A stretch of 61,648 nucleotides of DNA. It comes from an uncultured Bacteroides sp. (GTDB taxonomy: Bacteria; Bacteroidota; Bacteroidia; Bacteroidales; UBA932). Position numbers and translations under genes: made by a program. Below the pieces are notes generated by a model. The model made no database searches. It was not told where the DNA came from and saw only the letters and a program-made list of their open reading frames with translations. Shown in pieces: positions 33,270 through 42,721 of this stretch. Location: contig UREV01000013.1 in assembly GCA_900546925.1 (NCBI GenBank), positions 1 to 61,648 of the forward strand, written 5' to 3'. Numbering within the stretch: the stretch's first letter is position 1; every line of letters starts with the position of its first letter.

Positions 33270-36263
33270 ATGATGAACACGCTATATCGTATTACTATAT
33301 CACTGGCGGCAGTGCTTATTTCAACAATTATGCCTGCAGCCGATCTTCCGCAACTCCCTGTGGCCTCCTCCATAAAGACGGGAACTTTGGATAACGGAAT
33401 TGCATATTATCTCGTGACGAATTCTACCGAGAAGGGGAAGGCGGATGTCGCTCTTGTCCGACGCGGCGGATATGATATGGAGAGTGGAGTAGAGTCCGGT
33501 TCTTCTGCTGTCAATGTCATGGGATCCCTTGCAGGGTTGCCTCATTTCAGAACAGATACTCCTTTCAGCTATTTGTCGCGAAACTGTATCTGGCCCGGTC
33601 CCGGCGGATATGCTTCAGTGTATAGTGATGCTACCATATATAGATTCGGAGGTCTGGACTTGACCAGGTCTAAAGAGGTCGTGGATTCGACCTTGCTCAT
33701 GGTGTTCGATATCGTCGGCAGGCAGTCTGAAAGAGGAGATAGGTATTCTCCTGATAATCAGGCTATAGTGGTTTCAGGAGATATCGATGCCGGTGCAGTG
33801 TTGAATAAAATGAACATGCTCTCCATGCTCGTTACCCGTCATTCTTCAGAAAAGCAGGTGGACCGATATGCGTGGAATGTTTCAGACGATGTCGTTTATC
33901 GTCATATCCAGAGTGATATTCCCGGAATAGTCTCGTTGACTGCTGAATATAAGTCACCGAGAACCCCGCTGAAGAATATGAATACTATCCAGCCGCTTGT
34001 CTCGAGAAAGTTTGCAATGGAGTTCGGTATCATTATGAAGAAACGTCTTTCCACAGCATTGAGGCAGGCAGGTATTCCGGTAGGTGGCGTGAATGCTGAC
34101 TATTCGGGAAGCCAGTCCGGTCCGGGTGATGAAATATATAGGATAACGGTCACTACTTCTATTCCGAATCTGAACAAAGCTACCGCTGTCTTGTCCGGTG
34201 TCCTTGCAGACCTGAATAAGAACGGCGTCAGTCCTGATGAGTATAGAGATACTGAGAATGAACTGGTTATGAATCTCAAGAGAGAGTATAGCGGTGATGT
34301 TACCGCGAACTCCATATATGTGGAGCAGTGCATCTCGGCTTATCTCTACGGGGCATCATTGACCTCAGCCGCGACCAACATGAATTTCTTCCTGGAGAAG
34401 AATATTCAGGACGATCTCGGTGCGAAACTTTTCAACAACTTCATTTTCGCGCTGCTGGACAGGTCGAAGAACCTGACGGTCGAGTGCAAGGCGGATTCAT
34501 TGGCGGTATCCGGCCGCGATGTGCTTGAGAATTTCTCCGCCGCATGGTCAGCCGGCAATATGCGTACATATAATATCAGCAACAGTGACACTCTTACCCT
34601 CAAGAAGCCGTCAGGCAAACTTAAGATAAAGACGGTCTCTCCTGAACCGCTTTCCGGCGGGCAGATTTGGACCTTCGACAATGGTATCAGGGTGATATTC
34701 AAGAACGTACCGAAGAGCGGCATGTTCCACTATATGTGGCTCTTGAAAGGAGGATATTCTCTTCTTCCGGGCATCAAGCCGGGCGAAAGCGCGTATATCT
34801 CAGACATGTTGCGTCTCTACGATGTGTGCGGAATGTCCTGCTACCGTTTTGCTGATATGCTTTCTGCCAACGGAATAACGATGAAAGGCGAGGTGACCAT
34901 GTCGGATTTCCGTATCAGCGGAGCTGCCCCTTCATCGCGTCTGCGTCTGGTGATGAAAGCCATGGCTTCTTTCGCAGATAATAAATCATTGAACAAGGAT
35001 GCTTATGATTATTATCGTAAGTGTCAGGATCTTATGATGGCTTCAGGCTCTTCTCAGGAAGCTGTTTTGGATAGCTTGATGTTCCCTGGAAACGTTTGGT
35101 CCCCATATAAACGTCGCATAAAACTTACGGATGATTTCCCTAAGCGCGCTTCGAAATTCTTCGACAGCGAATTCTCCAAGATGAACGACGGCGTACTTGT
35201 AATCGTCGGCGACTTGGACGAGTTCTCATTGAAAAAAGACCTTTGCCGCGACCTAGGAAACTTCAGCACCGAAAAGGTGTCATCATTCCGCTCAAGACTG
35301 CAGTATGAAAGCGTATCCGGCAGAGTATCAGAGATTAAGAGAGGTGACAAGCCTGAATTGTCCGTGGGAATATCCTCACCGCTCATGTTCACCTCCGCGA
35401 ACTTTATGGCTTCGCAGATAGCCGCTATGGTGATGACGGACAAACTTTCCGCAACTCTCTCAAAATGCGGATGGTATGGTTCTCCGTCATGGGAGTTCGC
35501 CATGTTCCCGGAAGAGCGTTTCAACTTCCGCATGAACTGCGCGATGTCCGACCGTACGGGTATCCCTGCTTCGCTCGCCCAGACTGATTCCGTCGAGTTC
35601 GTGATGTCCGCGCTCAGAAGGACTGTCTCGCAAGTTTCCGACGGTATCTCCGCTGATGAAATGTCGGTTTACCGGTCCATGCTGTTGAAGTCCATGGAGG
35701 CGCGAATGTCTGACCCTGAGACCATTATGTCCATGCTCGTACTTCGTTACTCGTATGGAAAGGATATGGTCACCAAGTATAAGGATAAGGTCAATGCCGT
35801 TACTCTCGATAATGTGAACGAGGTTCTTGCAGCTATGGCCAAGGGACGTTTGGCTGAATATGCCGTCAGACGTAGCCATGAGGGCGAACAGATCCATGAA
35901 CAGAAACTGAAAAAGCCTGTGTTCGAAGGAATTATACCTGTCTTGCTGCCTGCTGCCGATTCGTCCGGGGTCAATGCTGCCGCTTATGGTGTTCTCGGCT
36001 TGAGTGCCCCTGCGGTTCCTGATTGGGGTGATTCTGCAGTGTTCAGAAGAAGACTTAAGGAGTTCCCTGCTCCACGTGTAATAAAGGTCAGCGAGCTTGA
36101 CGTGAAGGTGGCTAAAGATTCTCTGATAGTGAAAGATACATTGACAAACCTTTCGGCATCGGATTCACTGAAAGTGAGGGTGGATTCGCTGCCGGCGGTT
36201 CCTGACTCGGTCGCGGTATGTCCTGTGGACACGACTGAAACTGTATTTCATATTGAAAACTAA
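33270..36263 (+). CDS. M16-family (insulinase-like) protein lacking the zinc motif
   Basis: A 997-residue secreted protein with a signal peptide (residues 1-23) and the duplicated M16 architecture: GTLDNGIAYYLVTNSTEKGK starts the first half and GGQIWTFDNGIRVIFKNVP the second. In active M16 enzymes the first half has HxxEH soon after a Gly-Ser-rich start; here that stretch reads LAGLPHFRTDTPFSYL, without it. It is therefore probably a non-catalytic homologue, perhaps a partner of an active M16 protease. A DUF3109 gene follows 8 bp later. Confidence 0.75.
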   Translation: MMNTLYRITISLAAVLISTIMPAADLPQLPVASSIKTGTLDNGIAYYLVTNSTEKGKADVALVRRGGYDMESGVESGSSAVNVMGSLAGLPHFRTDTPFSYLSRNCIWPGPGGYASVYSDATIYRFGGLDLTRSKEVVDSTLLMVFDIVGRQSERGDRYSPDNQAIVVSGDIDAGAVLNKMNMLSMLVTRHSSEKQVDRYAWNVSDDVVYRHIQSDIPGIVSLTAEYKSPRTPLKNMNTIQPLVSRKFAMEFGIIMKKRLSTALRQAGIPVGGVNADYSGSQSGPGDEIYRITVTTSIPNLNKATAVLSGVLADLNKNGVSPDEYRDTENELVMNLKREYSGDVTANSIYVEQCISAYLYGASLTSAATNMNFFLEKNIQDDLGAKLFNNFIFALLDRSKNLTVECKADSLAVSGRDVLENFSAAWSAGNMRTYNISNSDTLTLKKPSGKLKIKTVSPEPLSGGQIWTFDNGIRVIFKNVPKSGMFHYMWLLKGGYSLLPGIKPGESAYISDMLRLYDVCGMSCYRFADMLSANGITMKGEVTMSDFRISGAAPSSRLRLVMKAMASFADNKSLNKDAYDYYRKCQDLMMASGSSQEAVLDSLMFPGNVWSPYKRRIKLTDDFPKRASKFFDSEFSKMNDGVLVIVGDLDEFSLKKDLCRDLGNFSTEKVSSFRSRLQYESVSGRVSEIKRGDKPELSVGISSPLMFTSANFMASQIAAMVMTDKLSATLSKCGWYGSPSWEFAMFPEERFNFRMNCAMSDRTGIPASLAQTDSVEFVMSALRRTVSQVSDGISADEMSVYRSMLLKSMEARMSDPETIMSMLVLRYSYGKDMVTKYKDKVNAVTLDNVNEVLAAMAKGRLAEYAVRRSHEGEQIHEQKLKKPVFEGIIPVLLPAADSSGVNAAAYGVLGLSAPAVPDWGDSAVFRRRLKEFPAPRVIKVSELDVKVAKDSLIVKDTLTNLSASDSLKVRVDSLPAVPDSVAVCPVDTTETVFHIEN

Positions 36264-36271
36264 GCAAATAG

Positions 36272-36880
36272 ATGTCAGATAACAGAAAATTCGGAACAAT
36301 CTTCGAAATCGGTGATTGTCTTGTTTCGGAAGAGGTGATAACAGAATACTTCGCCTGTGACTATGAAAAATGTAAGGGGTGCTGCTGTATAATTGGCGAC
36401 AGCGGTGCACCTATGAAAGAGGAAGAAATCGAAAAGGTGGAGGAGGCTTACCCTGCTTTCTCTCCTCTCATGCAGGAGACCGGACGTGAAGTGGTTGCGA
36501 AGAAGGGATTCTTCGAAATCGATGTGGACGGCGATATCGTGACACCTTTATGTCCAGGTACAGAAGAATGTGCCTATACGCATTTCGATAAGGACAAGAA
36601 TTGTTTCTGTTCTATAGAGCGCTGTTATTTCTCAGGTAAATGCACATTCCGCAAGCCTATTTCCTGCTGGCTTTATCCGATACGTGTGACCGAGCTTACA
36701 GGCGGAAAACATGCCCTGAATCTGCATCGTTGGGACATTTGCAAAGATGCATTCGAGAAGGGTAAAAAAGAAAAGGTCCGCGTATATGAGTTTTTACGCG
36801 AACCTCTTATAAGTGCTTATGGCGAAGAGTTTTACTCTGCGCTCTCGTTTGCTGCCAAGAGCTTTTTGGCAGATTCGTAA
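36272..36880 (+). CDS. DUF3109-family protein (Cys-rich)
   Basis: A 202-residue cytosolic protein with a Cys cluster (YEKCKGCCC near residues 33-39) and further Cys at ECAYTHFDKDKNCFCSIERC and DIC. It matches the DUF3109 family, related to the YkgJ type of putative metal-binding proteins. The function is unknown. Its 3' end overlaps the convergent DUF2007 gene by 49 bp. Confidence 0.85.
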   Translation: MSDNRKFGTIFEIGDCLVSEEVITEYFACDYEKCKGCCCIIGDSGAPMKEEEIEKVEEAYPAFSPLMQETGREVVAKKGFFEIDVDGDIVTPLCPGTEECAYTHFDKDKNCFCSIERCYFSGKCTFRKPISCWLYPIRVTELTGGKHALNLHRWDICKDAFEKGKKEKVRVYEFLREPLISAYGEEFYSALSFAAKSFLADS

Positions 36881-37059
36881 TCTTCAGCATTGACCTTCAA
36901 CTCTACACCGTCGATGGCAGCATTGATAGAAGGATAGCTTGAGGTCTGGCCGAATACCTCAGCCGGGATGCCGTTTGCATTCAGCATTCCTGCAGCGATC
37001 TCCGCACTCATCTGGTCGGAGTATCTGGCCACTGTCATGAGTTTGAGCTCTTCTTTCAT
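36832..37059 (-). CDS. DUF2007-domain protein
   Basis: A 75-residue cytosolic protein of the DUF2007 family, annotated as a putative prokaryotic signal transducer. The signature AEIAAGMLNANGIPAEVFG and the C-terminal ELKVNAEDYESAKKLL are visible. No catalytic residues. The next minus-strand gene upstream ends at 37072, 12 bp away, so they are likely cotranscribed. Confidence 0.85.
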   Translation of the reverse strand: MKEELKLMTVARYSDQMSAEIAAGMLNANGIPAEVFGQTSSYPSINAAIDGVELKVNAEDYESAKKLLAANESAE

Positions 37060-37071
37060 ACTGTTTATATT

Positions 37072-37563
37072 TTATTGGTTATCGTCCTCTGTCTTATGCC
37101 TGAAAGCATTTTCGAGGCCGTAAATTATTCGTATGGTATCCTTCCTTAGTCCTTCGACTTCGAAGCCTCCGAGCGTCGGGGTGAGGGTTATCCTGTCTTC
37201 GCACATTCTCGAGATTCTGTTTACGATGCTTCTGTTACGGAATGTCATCCTGCCGTCGTGCTCTGTTTCGAGTTTGTAGCCGCGGTCTTCCATGTATTTG
37301 ATTATCCCGTCGCGGTTCTCTGACGGCTCTCCCGGGATCAATGCCATTTTCTTTACAAATCCGAAGATAGGATAGATGGCTGCCACGCAGGCGAACATCC
37401 CGGCTATTTGCCATAGTGATTTGTAACCGTCCCGGAACATGGTCTCTATATTTCCCTCCACAACGTGTGCCAGAACCAGTACACACATGATGATAATCAT
37501 AAGAAATGTGAAATAAAAGAAATATTTCACAGCGCGGATGATGTATTTTACAGTGTTTGTCAT
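37072..37563 (-). CDS. Hypothetical membrane protein
   Basis: A 163-residue protein with two predicted membrane helices (about residues 12-33 and 48-70) and a soluble C-terminal domain containing RMTFRNRSIVNRISRM. Unrecognised. It starts the short operon with the DUF2007 gene, from the promoter box at 37586-37593. Confidence 0.65.
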   Translation of the reverse strand: MTNTVKYIIRAVKYFFYFTFLMIIIMCVLVLAHVVEGNIETMFRDGYKSLWQIAGMFACVAAIYPIFGFVKKMALIPGEPSENRDGIIKYMEDRGYKLETEHDGRMTFRNRSIVNRISRMCEDRITLTPTLGGFEVEGLRKDTIRIIYGLENAFRHKTEDDNQ

Positions 37564-37585
37564 AATTTTTGCATGTTTATATGTG

Positions 37586-37593
37586 CAAACTTA
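37586..37593 (-). promoter_or_regulatory. -7 box of the 37563 gene
   Basis: CAAACTTA on the plus strand reads TAAGTTTG on the minus strand, 22 bp upstream of the start. Confidence 0.5.
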
Positions 37594-37635
37594 AGCAAAA
37601 ATCGTGATTTATATGTCAGTAATCATTAAAATCAC

Positions 37636-37643
37636 TAATTTTG
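37636..37643 (+). promoter_or_regulatory. -7 box of the 37684 gene
   Basis: TAATTTTG matches TAnnTTTG, 40 bp before the ATG at 37684. Confidence 0.5.
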
Positions 37644-37683
37644 TGTAAAATGAATGTAAAACCACTTCTAAAGGAAGACAATT

Positions 37684-38595
37684 ATGGAAACAGATCCTAT
37701 TATGGAACGCCGCGAGCAGGAGGCTAAGCTCGCAAAAGTGAAAAGCTTGAAGACTGTGATGTATGTGCTCGCAGGTGTTGCTGTGCTGTTGGCAGTTGCG
37801 CTCATATTTATCTGGAGCCAAAAATCATCATTGATAAGAGAACTTGAAGTCGAGAAGCAGGATCTTACTGCCCAGATGGAAAATCTCCAGAATGACTACG
37901 CCAGCCTTTCTTCTGATTATGATAGCATTAACTCTCAGTTGGATACATCCAGAGCTGAAGTAGCGAACCTTCTCGAAAGAATAAAGAAGACCGATGCTAC
38001 AAACCGCGCCAAGATGCGCCAGTATGAGAAAGAGCTCGGAACGTTGAGAAGCATTATGAGAAACTACATCGTGCAGATCGACTCCCTGAATACATTGAAT
38101 CATAAACTTACTGCAGATGCTGCGGCAGCGAGAAGAGAAGCTGCGGCCAGTAAGGCGGCCAACGCTGAACTTTCACAGCAGGTGGAGAATCTTAGCGGTC
38201 AGGTGGCTGCCGGTGCGGTCATCAAGGCTCGCGGTCTGTCTATGGCGGCTTATAACTCATCGGATAAGGTTACTGACAGAAGCAGCCGTGTCGTAAGATT
38301 GCTCACATCTCTCAGCCTTGTCGAGAATGACCTCGCTCCTAAGGGACCTGTAAGAGTTTATATCAGAGTGAAAGACCCTAACGGAATCATCCTTACGAAC
38401 TCCAACAGGACATCGTTCACATTCAACGGTGAGGCTATGATCGCTTCTGCTTCCCGTCAGGTGGACTATGAGGGTAAAGAAGTCGACATGAGCATCTACC
38501 TGAATGATATCCCAAGTTTCCAGAAGGGCGTTTATACTGTAGAGGCTTATACCGAGCAGTCTAAACTCGGTTCTGCTGAACTTATGTTGCGTTAA
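37684..38595 (+). CDS. Coiled-coil membrane protein
   Basis: A 303-residue protein with one membrane helix (about residues 24-46), then a coiled coil to about residue 180 (such as KLTADAAAARREAAASKAAN), then a C-terminal globular domain with beta-strands (GPVRVYIRVKDPNGIIL). Its role is unknown; similar proteins are common in Bacteroidota. HemW starts 10 bp later, so the two are probably cotranscribed. Confidence 0.75.
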   Translation: METDPIMERREQEAKLAKVKSLKTVMYVLAGVAVLLAVALIFIWSQKSSLIRELEVEKQDLTAQMENLQNDYASLSSDYDSINSQLDTSRAEVANLLERIKKTDATNRAKMRQYEKELGTLRSIMRNYIVQIDSLNTLNHKLTADAAAARREAAASKAANAELSQQVENLSGQVAAGAVIKARGLSMAAYNSSDKVTDRSSRVVRLLTSLSLVENDLAPKGPVRVYIRVKDPNGIILTNSNRTSFTFNGEAMIASASRQVDYEGKEVDMSIYLNDIPSFQKGVYTVEAYTEQSKLGSAELMLR

Positions 38596-38605
38596 TTAAA
38601 GTGCT

Positions 38606-39754
38606 TTGATTTATATACACGTCCCATTCTGCAGAAGTTTCTGCACATATTGCGGTTTCTATTCCGAAGCGGTCCCTGTTTGCCGCGGAAAGGAAGCCGG
38701 GGAGCGTATCCGTTTTTCGAAATACACTGATGCCGTTTGTGCGGAAATTGAGGCTCGTGCGGAAGAAATAAAAGCCACGTTGCCGTCGTCGCGATTTCCT
38801 GACAACGCAGATACTTTATATATCGGAGGAGGTACACCATCTGTGCTTCCTCTTGATTGTATCCAGAAGATAGTCAAGAAGTTGAACGAAACCATCTATG
38901 GGGATTCATGGCATAACTACAACGAGTTTACCATAGAGGTGAACCCGGAGGATATCCTGGAAAAAGGCGATGATTACGTCCGTGCCCTTAAAGTTCTGGG
39001 CGTGAACCGCATAAGCATGGGCGTGCAGTCTTTCGATGACTCTATCCTGAAATGGATGAACCGCAGGCATGACGCTGACGGGGCTGAAGAGGCATACTGG
39101 ATGCTGAGAGGCAATGATTTCCGTAACATCAGCATTGACCTGATCTATGGCATAGGCGGGATGTCGGACGAGGTTTGGGAGGCGACTGTCCACAAGGCGA
39201 TCGGGCTGAGCCCTTCCCACATTTCGGCCTATCAGCTCTCGGTCGAGGACAATAGCGCTCTGGCGGATTTGGTCGATTCTGGCCGGTATATCGAGGCTTC
39301 CGAGGAGGTTTGCTGTCGCCAATACGAGATTCTTTGCGGTCTCTTGCAGGATGCCGGCTACAAGCATTACGAGGTCTCGAACTTCGCTTATCCCGGATTC
39401 GAGGCCCGTCACAACTCGGCCTATTGGCGCCGTGTCCCATATGTCGGCCTGGGCCCGGGCGCGCACTCTGCTGTCGCCAGCTCCGGGGGTAAGGTCAATG
39501 CCCGATTGTGGAATTCTCAGTCGGAGTCTGATTATGTGTCTGAGAAAGAGATACTTACGGATGAAGATATCCACGTGGAAGAGATAATGCTGGCTCTCAG
39601 GACGTCGGATGGAATCGAACCGGAAAAATTGCCTGCAGATGTTGTGGAGAAACTTCTGAGTGAAGGAGCATTGACCTGGACGATTTGGCGAAGGCTGAGA
39701 ATCCCGGAAGAAAAGTTTTTTGTTTCTGATGAAATAATCCGTGAATTGATATGA
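38606..39754 (+). CDS. hemW: Radical SAM heme chaperone HemW-like protein
   Basis: The radical-SAM Cys triad CRSFCTYC lies at residues 9-16; GGGTPSVL and SMGVQSFDD follow, as in HemW, which inserts heme or traffics it to respiratory proteins. 382 residues. The only early initiator is TTG at 38606: an in-frame stop lies at 38597-38599 and the Cys motif starts 8 codons after it. The next gene's ATG overlaps its stop by 4 bp. Confidence 0.88.
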   Translation: MIYIHVPFCRSFCTYCGFYSEAVPVCRGKEAGERIRFSKYTDAVCAEIEARAEEIKATLPSSRFPDNADTLYIGGGTPSVLPLDCIQKIVKKLNETIYGDSWHNYNEFTIEVNPEDILEKGDDYVRALKVLGVNRISMGVQSFDDSILKWMNRRHDADGAEEAYWMLRGNDFRNISIDLIYGIGGMSDEVWEATVHKAIGLSPSHISAYQLSVEDNSALADLVDSGRYIEASEEVCCRQYEILCGLLQDAGYKHYEVSNFAYPGFEARHNSAYWRRVPYVGLGPGAHSAVASSGGKVNARLWNSQSESDYVSEKEILTDEDIHVEEIMLALRTSDGIEPEKLPADVVEKLLSEGALTWTIWRRLRIPEEKFFVSDEIIRELI

Positions 39755-41634
39755 TGACTTGTAATGAAGGGAATATTTATTTCCAAAGGATCGAAGCTGT
39801 CCGTAAAATAATGAGAACTAAAGGCTTGGATGCAGTAGTCATTTCCGGGTCTGATCCGCATGCCAGCGAATATCCGGCTCTGCGGTGGAAACAGGTAGAA
39901 TGGATAAGCGGTTTTACCGGGGAAGCGGGGGATATAGTGATTACCCTCGATCATGCGGGTTTGTGGACCGATACCAGATATTTCATCCAGGCTGTCGAAC
40001 AACTTCAGGGAACAGGCGTGGAACTTCACAAGACCAGGATTCCTGGAGAAGTGCGTATTCCTGAATGGCTTGCGGAAGTGGCCTTCGTGGATAAACGCGG
40101 CCCTGTAATCGTGGCTTTGGATGGCCTGTCATGGAATGTCTCATCTGTGGAAATGATTAAGACCGCATTTAAGAGAGCCGGCCGTCGTCATGATGAAAGC
40201 GCGGAGCTTGAAAACGGATATAAGATAGTGGATATGCCTGATATGCTGGATCAGTTGTGGGATGATAGGCCTACTGTTCCGGTTTCTCCTGTAATAACTC
40301 TTGGAGATGACCTGACAGGGGAGTCCAGACAGTCGAAAATCGCCTCTATCCGTCGGTTTTTGGAGGAAGTGGATTGTGATTCGATATTGTTTACGGCTTT
40401 GGATGAAATCGCGTGGACGCTGAATGTCAGAGGCTCCGATGTGGAGTATAATCCTGTAGTCATATCTTATCTTCTCGTTACGAATGATGATGTCTGCTGG
40501 TTCGTGAAGAAGCCTGTGGTAGGGAAACTTGATTCTGAAACATTGTCAAGTTTTGCGGAATTGGAAGCCGACGGGGTTATGATCCGTCCGTATGATGATG
40601 TGGAGCTGGTATTTTCCGGGGCAGACTGTACGGAACTGCGTCATCTCTATGTCGATCCGGCGACATTGAACTGGCACCTTTATAAAGCGATGGCATCTTC
40701 TTCGGTGAAGGTGAAGGCAGGAGTTTCTCCTATTCCGTTGAAAAAGGCTGTAAAGAATGAGATAGAAATCAGCGGTATGCGAGAGGCCCATCTCGAGGAC
40801 GGTCTGGCCATGGAAAAGTTCCTTTTCTGGCTGGAGACTGAGATGGCTTCAGGAGCTGAGATCGATGAATGGGATGCTGCCGTGAAATTGGATTCTCTCA
40901 GGGCGCAAATCCCGGGATATAGGGGCAACAGCTTCGAGACTATCTCTGCTTATGGTCCTAGCGCTGCTCTGCCTCATTATGTTACGCATGAAGTCGGTTC
41001 CCGGAAGCTCGAACCTAGAGGTCTTTATCTATGTGACTCTGGTGGACAATATCTTTTCGGGACGACCGATATTACACGTACTGTTCCGCTCGGTCCATGT
41101 ACGGATTTGGAGAAAGAGGATTATACCCTTGTCCTTAAGGGACATATAGGGCTCGCAACTGCCATGTTCCCTGCCGGTACTTCCGGATCCCAGATAGATT
41201 ATGCGGCGCGCTCCCCGCTTTGGAAATTCAAGCGAGATTTCGGTCACGGAACAGGTCACGGCGTAGGTTTTTTCCTGAATGTCCATGAGGGCCCTCAGGA
41301 AATCAGACATAATTTCAATTCCCAACCTCTGCTTCCGGGCATGATATCTTCCGACGAACCCGGATTGTATCGTGAGGGTATGCATGGAATCCGTCATGAG
41401 AACCTGCTCCTTTGCACAGATGCAGGAACCAATGAGTTCGGTTCGTGGCGGTGCTTCGAAAACCTGACGCTTTGCCATATAGATACCGCTCCTGTGATAA
41501 CGGATTTGCTGACAGACGAAGAGATGGCATGGCTGAACGCATACAACGCAGAAGTTTATGCCACCCTGGCCCCTCATCTTCCTGAAGATGTCGCAGAGTG
41601 GCTTAAAACCAAAACGTTGCCGATTTCTGAGTAG
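39751..41634 (+). CDS. pepP: Xaa-Pro aminopeptidase (M24B)
   Basis: Releases an N-terminal residue preceding proline. It has the long eukaryote-like arrangement of 627 residues: two creatinase N-domains and a C-terminal pita-bread domain. Metal ligands appear in LCDSGGQYLFGTTDITRT (two Asp), FGHGTGHGVG (His), SSDEPGLY and RHENLLL (Glu). Cytosolic, no signal peptide. It overlaps the hemW stop by 4 bp. Confidence 0.92.
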   Translation: MMTCNEGNIYFQRIEAVRKIMRTKGLDAVVISGSDPHASEYPALRWKQVEWISGFTGEAGDIVITLDHAGLWTDTRYFIQAVEQLQGTGVELHKTRIPGEVRIPEWLAEVAFVDKRGPVIVALDGLSWNVSSVEMIKTAFKRAGRRHDESAELENGYKIVDMPDMLDQLWDDRPTVPVSPVITLGDDLTGESRQSKIASIRRFLEEVDCDSILFTALDEIAWTLNVRGSDVEYNPVVISYLLVTNDDVCWFVKKPVVGKLDSETLSSFAELEADGVMIRPYDDVELVFSGADCTELRHLYVDPATLNWHLYKAMASSSVKVKAGVSPIPLKKAVKNEIEISGMREAHLEDGLAMEKFLFWLETEMASGAEIDEWDAAVKLDSLRAQIPGYRGNSFETISAYGPSAALPHYVTHEVGSRKLEPRGLYLCDSGGQYLFGTTDITRTVPLGPCTDLEKEDYTLVLKGHIGLATAMFPAGTSGSQIDYAARSPLWKFKRDFGHGTGHGVGFFLNVHEGPQEIRHNFNSQPLLPGMISSDEPGLYREGMHGIRHENLLLCTDAGTNEFGSWRCFENLTLCHIDTAPVITDLLTDEEMAWLNAYNAEVYATLAPHLPEDVAEWLKTKTLPISE

Positions 41635-41639
41635 TAATC

Positions 41640-41867
41640 TTATATCATCCTTTTTAGGGCACGGACAGCCCATAAAGCTATCCTGTCATATCTGACTTTT
41701 CCGGAGATTCTGTGAAGTCCATAAGCGAGTAACCCGGCGGGAGAATAATCTTCTTTCATATTCTCCCATCGGGAAATTACTTCATTTCCCTTGGCTTCGA
41801 TATCAGCCGTAAGCTTCTGTCTTGCGGAATCGAGCCCGGCCATATCTTTTATTTCAGCGTATTTCAT
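41640..41867 (-). CDS. Small hypothetical protein of the YtxH/holin operon
   Basis: A 75-residue basic protein starting MKYAEIKDMAGLDSARQKL. Unrecognised. The start at 41867 overlaps the upstream gene by 14 bp; longer upstream codons are antisense to nothing useful and Cys/Ser-rich, so I excluded them. It is last in the three-gene operon. Confidence 0.65.
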   Translation of the reverse strand: MKYAEIKDMAGLDSARQKLTADIEAKGNEVISRWENMKEDYSPAGLLAYGLHRISGKVRYDRIALWAVRALKRMI

Positions 41868-42228
41868 AGGCGTCTCCTTTTCCGTCCTCGAAGAAAAGAC
41901 GAATGAACATCTGTACGAATCCGTTGAGGAACAGCTTCTTACGTATGGCGAACAGGATGACTGTAAGCAGCAGGAAGAAACCTGCGACGATAAATGCTCC
42001 CGCCGCATAACTTCCGATAAGATCCCCGATCAAGAGGACTCCGCCGAAGGCTGTCGCCGTAAGTACGATGCTCCCGAGACTCAGAAAAAGTATTGCGAGA
42101 AGGATTCTGTTCAATGTCAATGATAATCCTTTGGCAGTCCTGAGCTTAAGGTCGTCGATTTTCAGATCGATGTATTCCGACGCGCTCTGAGCGAACTCCT
42201 CTGCTGATTTAGTGAAGTCTCTTTCCAT
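41854..42228 (-). CDS. Phage holin-like/DUF membrane protein
   Basis: A 124-residue protein with an N-terminal amphipathic segment and two membrane helices (about residues 40-62 and 70-95). It resembles the Phage_holin_3_6-type proteins found with YtxH in Bacteroidota chromosomes. Despite the name there is no prophage context. It may support envelope stress tolerance. The start overlaps the YtxH gene's stop by one base. Confidence 0.75.
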   Translation of the reverse strand: MERDFTKSAEEFAQSASEYIDLKIDDLKLRTAKGLSLTLNRILLAILFLSLGSIVLTATAFGGVLLIGDLIGSYAAGAFIVAGFFLLLTVILFAIRKKLFLNGFVQMFIRLFFEDGKGDAYEIR

Positions 42229-42578
42229 CAGGCCTCCCCGAACTGATTGTCGATATCTTCAGCTTCTTCCTTTGCCAAAGCTTTTTCAAGTTTGTTCAGC
42301 TTCTCAAGCAGTTTTACTCTTGCCTCTTCCTTGATTTCTTTCCCTTCTTCGGCTAAAATTTCTTTCAGATCATCGAGGCCTTTACGCAGTTTGGAAGCTT
42401 TGGACTTAGCCTCGGCATAAGCGTATGAAGCTTTCTCCTTGGCTGTGTCATAGCCTTCCTGTGCAGCTTCTTTTATCTTCTTTCTGGTTACTTCGCCTTT
42501 CTCTGGAGCGAAAAGCACTCCGAGTGTTACTCCAATTGCAGCACCTGCCACAAAAGTGAAGAATGATTCTCCTTTCAT
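42228..42578 (-). CDS. YtxH-domain protein
   Basis: A 116-residue protein with one N-terminal membrane helix (FFTFVAGAAIGVTLGVLFAP, including the YtxH GxxxGxLFAP pattern), then a long charged helix. YtxH proteins are linked to general stress. The ATG at 42578 gives the proper N-terminus. First gene of the operon. Confidence 0.85.
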   Translation of the reverse strand: MKGESFFTFVAGAAIGVTLGVLFAPEKGEVTRKKIKEAAQEGYDTAKEKASYAYAEAKSKASKLRKGLDDLKEILAEEGKEIKEEARVKLLEKLNKLEKALAKEEAEDIDNQFGEA

Positions 42579-42662
42579 AATTATGTACGTCCGCGGAATA
42601 ATCCGGCCGATGTCTCTTAGCCAAGATCCCGCGTCCGGCTCTAAATATAGCAATTATCATGC

Positions 42663-42694
42663 AAAAAAGCGATGGCCGGTTTCCCGGTCATCGC
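42663..42694 (-). terminator. sdhC terminator
   Basis: GCGATGGCCGG (42669-42679) and CCGGTCATCGC (42684-42694) pair with one wobble. On the minus strand the stem is followed by a run of six T, 28 bp after the sdhC stop. Confidence 0.8.
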
Positions 42695-42721
42695 CATATC
42701 TTGAAATCTGTAATGTCTAAC

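Noticed and set aside
41854..42228. Prophage indicated by a holin-like gene
   Set aside because: The gene sits with a YtxH gene in a chromosomal stress-type operon; no other phage genes are nearby.
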